Assembly: GCA_035646535.1 (NCBI GenBank)
Contig: DASRPD010000095.1
Coordinates: 1-37,962, forward strand
Length of the DNA stretch: 37,962 nucleotides
Direction of reading: 5' to 3'
Origin: DASRPD01 sp035646535
GTDB lineage: Bacteria; Actinomycetota; Acidimicrobiia; IMCC26256; JANYLB01
Below the pieces are notes generated by a model that did not search any database, had not been told where the DNA came from, and saw nothing but the letters and a program-made list of their open reading frames with translations. A program made the translations under genes and the position numbers. Position 1 is the first letter of the stretch, and each line of letters starts with the position of its first letter. Positions 32,527 to 37,962 of the stretch are shown in pieces.

Positions 32527-33357
32527 CGCGGATGCGCCCGCGCGGTACGAGGCGGAACCGTCGAATCCCGCGAGCAGCAGGTCGCGAGCCTCACTCAGCT
32601 CGGCGATCCGCTCGGCCGCGCCGCGCGACTCGCCACCTTGATCGGGGTGGGCGATACGCAGGAGTCGACGGAATCGTTGTTGGATGTCACCGCGGTCGAT
32701 CACGATCCCGGCCTGGACTCCGAGCACCTCCATTGCCCACCGCCGTTCGGCGGGGATACCCCGCCACGCCTCGTAGGGACCTCCCGAGCCGGCGGCGTGG
32801 CCCGAGCCCGGCGGAGGCGGCAGGGCCCCGGGTACGCCGTGCTCGAGGCGGCGGACGATGACCCCTTCCGGCAGCGCACCGGCCCGAGCCAGGCCCGCGT
32901 CGATCGCCCGGAAGGCGCGCGCTCGCGCCGTCGGGCCCATCGCGGCGGCGGCCATCACGACACCGATCACCTGCGGCGCCGCCGAACCGTGGACGTCCAG
33001 CTCGAGGACACTCAGCGCGTGGAAGGCCTCGGACACGAAGCGGTGGCGGGAACGATCGAGGCCGTGGACATCGGTCTGGAGCCGGTAGCGCAGCGCGATC
33101 GTGGGGACGTCGAGCTCGCCCCGACGGGCCTCGCGCAGGAACCGGGGGAGGAGATCCTGCTGCTCCTCGTCGAGGCCGGCGACATGTTCGGCGACGACCG
33201 CTCCGAGCAGCACCGCGCCGTAGCCGTTACCGCTGGTCGGGAGGTAGGCGCCGTCGACCGCCACCCTTCGGGTCGGCTGATGACGCCGAGTGTGTCGGAT
33301 GCTCAGCTCCGACAGGATCGTCGGGGCCATCGGGTCCAGCGGGTCCAGCGGGTCCAT
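32524..33357 (-). CDS. Protein with C-terminal J domain
   Basis: A 277-residue protein. The last ~65 residues look like a divergent J domain: IQQRFRRLLRIAHPDQGG with the HPD motif at 237-239, then RIAELSEARDLLL. J domains stimulate the ATPase of DnaK-type chaperones through HPD. The N-terminal ~190 residues match nothing I know. They include AVDGAYLPTSGNGYGAVLLG, LPRFLREARRGELDVP and a Pro/Gly-rich linker (PGALPPPPGSGHAAGSGG). The start region repeats DPLDPLDP, so the second ATG at 33330 (MAPTIL) is an alternative. It sits between icd (17-bp gap) and mdh, likely cotranscribed with icd. Confidence 0.75.
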   Translation of the reverse strand: MDPLDPLDPMAPTILSELSIRHTRRHQPTRRVAVDGAYLPTSGNGYGAVLLGAVVAEHVAGLDEEQQDLLPRFLREARRGELDVPTIALRYRLQTDVHGLDRSRHRFVSEAFHALSVLELDVHGSAAPQVIGVVMAAAAMGPTARARAFRAIDAGLARAGALPEGVIVRRLEHGVPGALPPPPGSGHAAGSGGPYEAWRGIPAERRWAMEVLGVQAGIVIDRGDIQQRFRRLLRIAHPDQGGESRGAAERIAELSEARDLLLAGFDGSASYRAGASA

Positions 33358-33374
33358 CGGTCGGGGCGCCTCGG

Positions 33375-34577
33375 CTAGAGCCGGTCGACGATCGCGGCGG
33401 CGAACTCCGAGGTCTTCACCTGGGTGGCACCGTCCATGAGGCGGGCGAAGTCATAGGTGACGATCTTGTCGGCGATCGTTGCTTCCAATGCGGTCACGAT
33501 GTCATCGGCGGCTTCCTGCCAGCCGAGATGCTCGAACATCATCACGCCGGAGAGGAGCAGCGACCCCGGGTTCACCTTGTCTTGGCCCGCGTACTTCGGA
33601 GCGGTGCCGTGGGTGGCTTCGAAGATGCCGTGACCGGTGACGTAGTTGATGTTTCCGCCGGGTGCGATGCCGATGCCACCGACCTGCGCGGCGAGCGCGT
33701 CGGAGAGGTAGTCGCCGTTGAGGTTGGTGGTCGCGATCACGTCGAACTCGGCGGGGCGGGTCAGGACCTGCTGCAGCGTGATGTCGGCGATTGCGTCCTT
33801 CACGAGGATCTTGTCGCCCGGGTCGCCGTCGCAGTCGTCCCAGCCGATGGCGACGTCGGCGAACTCTTCACGGACGAGCTCGTAGCCCCACGTCATGAAG
33901 GCGCCTTCGGTGAACTTCTGGATGTTGCCCTTGTGCACGAGGGTGACCGACTTGCGATCGCGCTCGAGCGCGTACTCGATGGCGGCGCGGACCAACCGCT
34001 TGGAAGCGGTGATCGAGATCGGCTTGATGCCGACTCCCGAGTCCGGTCGGATCTCCCAGCCGAACTCCTCGCGGAGCATCTCGATCAATCTCTTGGCCTC
34101 GGGAGTGCCCTCTTCGACCTCGATCCCGGCGTAGATGTCTTCGGTGTTCTCACGGAAGATGACCATGTCGACGAGCTCGGGGCGCTTCACCGGGCTGGGG
34201 ACCCCGCTGAAGTACCGAACGGGGCGGAGACACACGTACAGGTCGAGGATCTGACGAAGCGCCACGTTGAGGCTCCGGATCCCACCACCGATCGGGGTGG
34301 TGAGCGGGCCCTTGATGCCGATCAGGTACTCGCGGAACTTGTCGACGGTGGCCTGCGGGAGCCACTCGCCGGTCTCGTCGAAGGCTTTCTGCCCCGCGAG
34401 CACCTCGGTCCATTCGATGCGCCGGGTGCCGCCGTAGCGTTTCGCGACCGCCGCGTCCATGACGAGCTTCGCCGCGGGCCAGATGTCGACACCGGTGCCA
34501 TCACCCTCGATGAAAGGGATGATCGGCTCGTCGGGAACGTTGAGGACACCATCGGTGAGGGAGATCTTTTCGGCCAT
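33375..34577 (-). CDS. icd: NADP-dependent isocitrate dehydrogenase
   Basis: A 400-residue isocitrate dehydrogenase of the E. coli homodimeric type. It shows IEGDGTGVDIWPAAK, GGGIRSLNVALRQ with the regulatory Ser equivalent (S102, E. coli S113), CLRPVRYFSGVPSPVK, VHKGNIQKFTEGAF and THGTAPKYAGQDKVNPGS. The KY pair in the last motif corresponds to the NADP-selecting K344-Y345 of E. coli. It converts isocitrate to 2-oxoglutarate with NADPH production. Many other actinobacteria use the unrelated monomeric form. The ATG lies six bases after a TAGGCT hexamer. Confidence 0.95.
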   Translation of the reverse strand: MAEKISLTDGVLNVPDEPIIPFIEGDGTGVDIWPAAKLVMDAAVAKRYGGTRRIEWTEVLAGQKAFDETGEWLPQATVDKFREYLIGIKGPLTTPIGGGIRSLNVALRQILDLYVCLRPVRYFSGVPSPVKRPELVDMVIFRENTEDIYAGIEVEEGTPEAKRLIEMLREEFGWEIRPDSGVGIKPISITASKRLVRAAIEYALERDRKSVTLVHKGNIQKFTEGAFMTWGYELVREEFADVAIGWDDCDGDPGDKILVKDAIADITLQQVLTRPAEFDVIATTNLNGDYLSDALAAQVGGIGIAPGGNINYVTGHGIFEATHGTAPKYAGQDKVNPGSLLLSGVMMFEHLGWQEAADDIVTALEATIADKIVTYDFARLMDGATQVKTSEFAAAIVDRL

Positions 34578-34583
34578 GGCCGC

Positions 34584-34589
34584 AGCCTA
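34584..34589 (-). promoter_or_regulatory. -10 box (TAGGCT) of leaderless icd
   Basis: Minus-strand TAGGCT followed by six bases and the ATG at 34577. Confidence 0.55.
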
Positions 34590-34640
34590 CAAGCGCGGAT
34601 CGCGACAGCAGCAGCCGGCCGAACCAGCCTCAGGTGATGT

Positions 34641-34919
34641 TCAGCGCAGGGCGGCGACGAGCGCGAGCACAAGCAGGTAGATCGCGAGCACTCCACCGGC
34701 CATCACCCACAGCAGACCGTGCGAGAACGGGCTCGGAGCCGGTCTGATGACGCCGGTGATCATGCCGCAGACGCCGCACCGGTCGGCAACCGCGCCGAGG
34801 CGCGACCCGCACAGCTCACACGCGCGCGGTTCGCCGGCCGGTCCGGCCGGCCCCCCCGGTTCGGAAACGCCACCCGTCGCGGGCGTGTCGTCGGGCGAGC
34901 TCGGGTTGGCGACGCTCAT
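34641..34919 (-). CDS. Small zinc-ribbon membrane protein
   Basis: A 92-residue protein starting in an ATGA overlap with the folD stop, so translation is coupled. A Pro/Gly-rich N-terminus leads to a CxxC-x10-CxxC knuckle (C34, C37, C48, C51; CELCGSRLGAVADRCGVCG) that should bind zinc. One transmembrane helix follows near the C-terminus (LLWVMAGGVLAIYLLVLALV). The zinc ribbon is likely cytoplasmic. No function is known. Cotranscription with purN, purH and folD is probable. Confidence 0.75.
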   Translation of the reverse strand: MSVANPSSPDDTPATGGVSEPGGPAGPAGEPRACELCGSRLGAVADRCGVCGMITGVIRPAPSPFSHGLLWVMAGGVLAIYLLVLALVAALR

Positions 34920-35791
34920 CGGTTCGCCTCCGCGCGGGCCGAGCGGCGCTCGGCGGCCTCGACGAGATTCCGGAACAGCATCGCGATCGTGGTGGGACCG
35001 ACGCCGCCGACCCGCGGGGTGATGGCGCCGGCGACGTCCTCGCAGGACTCGTCGACGTCCGGCAGCAGCCGGCGGCCTTCGTAACGCACACCACCGCCGA
35101 CCACGACGACACCCGGCGTGAGGTGTTCGGGCTGGAGGATCCCCGGCACGCCCGCCGCGGCGATGACGACGTCGGCCCGACGGGTGTAGCGCGGCCAATC
35201 GGAGACGCCGGTATGCACCACCGTCACCGCCGCGTTCGCCGTCGGACGCTTCTGCGACAGGAGGAGCGCCAGCGGCCGGCCGAGGGTGGTGCCCCGGCCG
35301 AGGATGCACACGTCGTTGCCCGCGACAGCCACGTCGTAGTAAGCGAGCAACGCCTCGATTCCGGCCGGGGTGCACGGCACCGGACCGGCCATCATGAGCG
35401 CGAGCCGACCCATGTTGAGCGGGTGGAGTCCGTCCACGTCCTTGTCGGGATCGATCTCGAGCAATGCCGCGTCGTAGTCGATCTGCGGTGGCACGGGATA
35501 CTGGAACAACAGCCCGTCGACGACCGGGTCGTCATTGAAAGCCCGGATCGCGGCGACGACGTCAGCCTGGGTGGCATCGACGGCGAGGTGCGCGTGCGGT
35601 GACGTGCACCCCAGCTCGGCGGCCTTCTCCTGCTTCATGCCCACGTAGCGGGCGCTGGGGCCATCATCACCGACGAGCAGCGTGCCGAGCCCGGGGGTGT
35701 GACCGGCTTCGATCAGCGCGGCGATCCGCGGGGCGAGATCGCGGAACACCGCGTCGGCCACCGGTCCGCCCGGCATCAGCTTCGCACTCAT
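34916..35791 (-). CDS. folD: Bifunctional methylene-THF dehydrogenase/cyclohydrolase
   Basis: A 291-residue FolD. The catalytic region holds ARYVGMKQEKAAELG (with the YxxxK pair), then DGLLFQYPVPPQID, LLEIDPDKDVDGLHPLNMGRL and CTPAGIEALLAYY. The NADP-binding part has CILGRGTTLGRPLALLL and ADVVIAAAGVPG. It converts 5,10-methylene-THF to 10-formyl-THF, the cofactor consumed by PurN and PurH. The ATG at 35791 is the sensible start, 31 bp after the purH stop; the frame stays open further upstream only as a shadow of purH. It sits third in a purN-purH-folD operon, matching its metabolic role. Confidence 0.94.
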   Translation of the reverse strand: MSAKLMPGGPVADAVFRDLAPRIAALIEAGHTPGLGTLLVGDDGPSARYVGMKQEKAAELGCTSPHAHLAVDATQADVVAAIRAFNDDPVVDGLLFQYPVPPQIDYDAALLEIDPDKDVDGLHPLNMGRLALMMAGPVPCTPAGIEALLAYYDVAVAGNDVCILGRGTTLGRPLALLLSQKRPTANAAVTVVHTGVSDWPRYTRRADVVIAAAGVPGILQPEHLTPGVVVVGGGVRYEGRRLLPDVDESCEDVAGAITPRVGGVGPTTIAMLFRNLVEAAERRSARAEANR

Positions 35792-35822
35792 GCCGGCAGT
35801 CCGCCGCGTTGCGTCATCCAGG

Positions 35823-37325
35823 TCAATGCAGGAAGTGCCTCTCAGATGTGAACACCATCGCGAGACCGAGCTCGTCGGCCCGCTCGATGTTCGCATCATC
35901 TCGCATCGCCCCACCCGGCTGCACGACCACCGCAACGCCGGCGGCGCCGGCGGCTTCGATCCCATCGGGGAACGGGAAGAACGCGTCGCTCGCGCACGCC
36001 CCACCCGTGGCGCGCCCAGCGGCCTTCTTCGCCGCGATCTCGCCGGCCTCGACCCGGTTCTGCTGGCCGGCACCGATACCGACGGCCTGACCGTCTTTCA
36101 CCAGCACGATCGAGTTCGACTTCACGTGCCCGCCGACGCGCCACGCCAGCTCGGCGTCGATCCACTGCGCGTCGGTCGGCTTGGCTGTGGTCACGACGCG
36201 CCAGTCGGCGCGGACCGTGCCAAAATGGTGCTCGGCCTGGACGAGGAACCCGCCCGAGAGCTGACGGAAGTCCCGGCCAATCGGCTCAGGTAGCTCGAGT
36301 GAGCTGAGCAGGCGGGTGTTCTTGCGTTTGGCCCGCAAGGCGTCCAGCGCGCCGGGCGCGTAGCCGGGAGCGATGACGACATCCGCTTGCGGCCCGGCGA
36401 CCATCTTCTCGACGGTGGCCGCGTCGACGGGCCGGTTCAGCGCGACGATGCCCCCGAACGCCGACCGCTCATCGCATTCCAGGGCGCGCTGGTAGGCGGT
36501 CGCGAGATCACCGGCCACTGCGACGCCGCACGGGTTGGCGTGCTTGATGACCGCGCAGGTCGGCTGTTCGCCAAGGTCATGAACGAGTCGCCATGCGGCG
36601 TCGGTGTCGTACAGGTTGAGGTAGGACAGCGCGAGCCCACTGTGCTGGGCGACGTCATCCCACCAGCTCGCGCGACCGACGGCTCGGTAGCGGGCCGCCT
36701 CTTGGTGCGGGTTCTCGCCGTATCGCAGCTCCTCCTCGGCGCGGACGAGGGGCACGACAATGTGGCGCGGCAACGCCTCACCGGCCTGGAGCCACTCGAC
36801 GATCGCGGCGTCGTAGGCCGCGGTGCGCGCGAAGGCTTCGAGCGCAAGGGCACTCCTGGTCTTCGTGCTCAGAGCACCGTCGGCCTGCAGCTCACCGAGC
36901 ACCGACCCGTACTGGTCCGGGCTCGTGACGACGCCGACCCACGCGTGATTCTTCGCGGCAGCCCGGGTCATCGCCGGACCGCCGATATCGATCGTCTCGA
37001 TGTCGGGCGAATCGAAGAACGGGTAGAGGTTGCTGACGACGAGGTCGAACGGCGCGATCCCGTGCGACTCGAGATCCGCGCGGTGGGTGTCGTCACCCCG
37101 GTCCGCGAGGATCCCGCCGTGGATCTTCGGGTGCAACGTCTTCACCCGACCCCCGAGCATCTCGGGTGAACCGGTCACGTCTTCGACCGTGGTGACCGTC
37201 AAGCCGGCCTCGGTGAGCGCGGCGGCGGTGCTCGCGGACGACACCAGCTCGACGCCGAGCTCGTGCAGGCCTCGGGCGAATGGGATGAGACCGGTCTTGT
37301 CGTAGACCGAGATCAGGGCACGCAC
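35823..37325 (-). CDS. purH: Bifunctional AICAR formyltransferase/IMP cyclohydrolase
   Basis: A 500-residue PurH catalysing the last two steps of IMP synthesis. The start is a GTG at 37325 (VRALISVYDKTG) with SD GAGAGGA six bases before. The N-terminal IMP cyclohydrolase domain (about 1-190) has GGRVKTLHPKIHGGILA and LVVSNLYPF. The C-terminal AICAR transformylase domain has LRYGENPHQEAA, CAVIKHANPCGVA with the catalytic Lys-His, SAFGGIVALNRPV and FFPFPDGIEAA. It sits 20 bp after purN. The frame is open to 37565, but the added part overlaps purN and is not PurH-like. Confidence 0.95.
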   Translation of the reverse strand: MRALISVYDKTGLIPFARGLHELGVELVSSASTAAALTEAGLTVTTVEDVTGSPEMLGGRVKTLHPKIHGGILADRGDDTHRADLESHGIAPFDLVVSNLYPFFDSPDIETIDIGGPAMTRAAAKNHAWVGVVTSPDQYGSVLGELQADGALSTKTRSALALEAFARTAAYDAAIVEWLQAGEALPRHIVVPLVRAEEELRYGENPHQEAARYRAVGRASWWDDVAQHSGLALSYLNLYDTDAAWRLVHDLGEQPTCAVIKHANPCGVAVAGDLATAYQRALECDERSAFGGIVALNRPVDAATVEKMVAGPQADVVIAPGYAPGALDALRAKRKNTRLLSSLELPEPIGRDFRQLSGGFLVQAEHHFGTVRADWRVVTTAKPTDAQWIDAELAWRVGGHVKSNSIVLVKDGQAVGIGAGQQNRVEAGEIAAKKAAGRATGGACASDAFFPFPDGIEAAGAAGVAVVVQPGGAMRDDANIERADELGLAMVFTSERHFLH

Positions 37326-37345
37326 GGGGGATCCTCTCTCGGCAT

Positions 37346-37903
37346 TCAGCGGTCGGCTTCGATGAGCTGGCGCAGCACCGCAGGGTACAGCCGACGTTCG
37401 ACAGCCTTGATGCGCTCGTGCAACGACTCGACCGTATCGTCGGGCAGCACCGCGACGGCTTCCTGGGCGAGGATCGGCCCGTCGTCGACCTCGAGTCGCG
37501 CCACATGAACCGTGCAGCCTGTGATCTTCACGCCGGCGGCCATCGCGTCGTCGACTGCGTGCCATCCTTTGAACGCGGGCAGCAGCGCAGGGTGGGTATT
37601 GATGACGCGGTCCGGATAGGCATCGTGGACAGCCTGGCCGAGGATCGTGCCGAATCCGGCCATCGCCACGAGCTCGACCCGGTGGCGCGCCAGCGCCTCG
37701 ACGACCTGGTCGGTGTATTCCGGACGGTCGAACTCAGGTCCGAACGTCGGCCGAGCGACGAGCTCAGTACGGAGACCAGCCGCTTCGGCCCGCTCGAGCG
37801 CACCGCACGGCCGGTCGGCCAGCACGAGCGCGATGGGCAAGCCCTCTTCGAGCATTGCCTGCAGGATCGTTCCGCTTCCTGACGCCAGCACCGCCAGCCG
37901 CAT
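37346..37903 (-). CDS. purN: Phosphoribosylglycinamide formyltransferase
   Basis: A 185-residue PurN that transfers a formyl group from 10-formyl-THF to GAR in purine synthesis. The N-terminal MRLAVLASGSGTILQAML forms the phosphate-binding region. The active-site set is N102 and H104 in INTHPALLPAFKG and D140 in LEVDDGPI, equivalent to E. coli N106, H108 and D144. Length is slightly shorter than usual but the fold appears complete. The ATG at 37903 follows a TAGCTT hexamer by seven bases. It is the first gene of the purN-purH-folD group. Confidence 0.94.
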   Translation of the reverse strand: MRLAVLASGSGTILQAMLEEGLPIALVLADRPCGALERAEAAGLRTELVARPTFGPEFDRPEYTDQVVEALARHRVELVAMAGFGTILGQAVHDAYPDRVINTHPALLPAFKGWHAVDDAMAAGVKITGCTVHVARLEVDDGPILAQEAVAVLPDDTVESLHERIKAVERRLYPAVLRQLIEADR

Positions 37904-37910
37904 TGATCTC

Positions 37911-37916
37911 AAGCTA
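37911..37916 (-). promoter_or_regulatory. -10 box (TAGCTT) of purN-purH-folD operon
   Basis: Minus-strand TAGCTT followed by seven bases and the purN ATG at 37903; probably leaderless. Confidence 0.5.
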
Positions 37917-37962
37917 GCCCGGGCCTCACCCGGTCGCCCGATGACCCCGCACTTCCCCACCC

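Noticed and set aside
31273..33378. Plus-strand open frame of 701 codons
   Set aside because: Antisense to the TMEM175-like, mdh and J-domain genes. The product resembles no protein family.
1..37962. tRNA, rRNA, CRISPR array, transposase or integrase
   Set aside because: None was recognised. The repeats seen are short tandem or inverted repeats without spacer-repeat regularity or mobile-element genes.

Overview
The window looks like chromosome from a high-GC actinobacterium, most likely of the Acidimicrobiia type; this placement is inferred from content, not from a marker gene. Supporting signs are the GC-rich coding style, an F420-type oxidoreductase, FadD19-like and ACAD10/11-like fatty or steroid acid enzymes, Tat-exported DUF1800/DUF1501 proteins, and many genes whose start codon sits 6-8 bases after a TANNNT -10 hexamer, so that their mRNAs are probably leaderless. 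No rRNA, tRNA, insertion sequence, integrase or CRISPR array was seen.

Left part (1-6.4 kb): a large DUF4011/SF1 helicase that runs off the left edge (its last residues in view resemble the start of a Vsr/DUF559-like nuclease domain), two small genes ending in a membrane-anchored acidic protein, a 56-residue two-helix membrane protein, and a HipBA toxin-antitoxin pair preceded by three nearly identical 16-bp palindromes spaced 60-61 bp apart. Next (6.6-10.3 kb) come a Tat-dependent DUF1800-DUF1501 pair and a CAP-domain lipoprotein whose leader holds a structured RNA resembling a cyclic-di-GMP-I riboswitch.

Middle (10.3-20.1 kb): an LLM-class F420 oxidoreductase flanked by two long hairpins, a nitroreductase/acyl-CoA dehydrogenase pair, a MarR-MFS efflux pair with a palindromic operator, an unrecognised alanine-rich protein, a FadD19-like acyl-CoA synthetase, and an unusual NYN nuclease-S1-like protein with a histone-H1-like tail. 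At 19.2-22.7 kb a LysR regulator is divergent from a TauE-type permease and a persulfide dioxygenase fused to three rhodanese domains. This looks like a persulfide-to-sulfite detoxification unit with sulfite export.

Right part (22.7-38 kb): a secreted protein; then a glycerol/lipid block of GlpD, an alkyl-DHAP synthase-like flavoprotein, an FGGY kinase lacking two glycerol-binding residues, a cyclopropane-type lipid methyltransferase and an alpha/beta hydrolase. The minus-strand block reads, in transcription order, purN, purH, folD, a zinc-ribbon membrane protein, icd, a protein with a C-terminal J domain, mdh and a TMEM175-like channel. It joins one-carbon/purine synthesis with two TCA-cycle enzymes.
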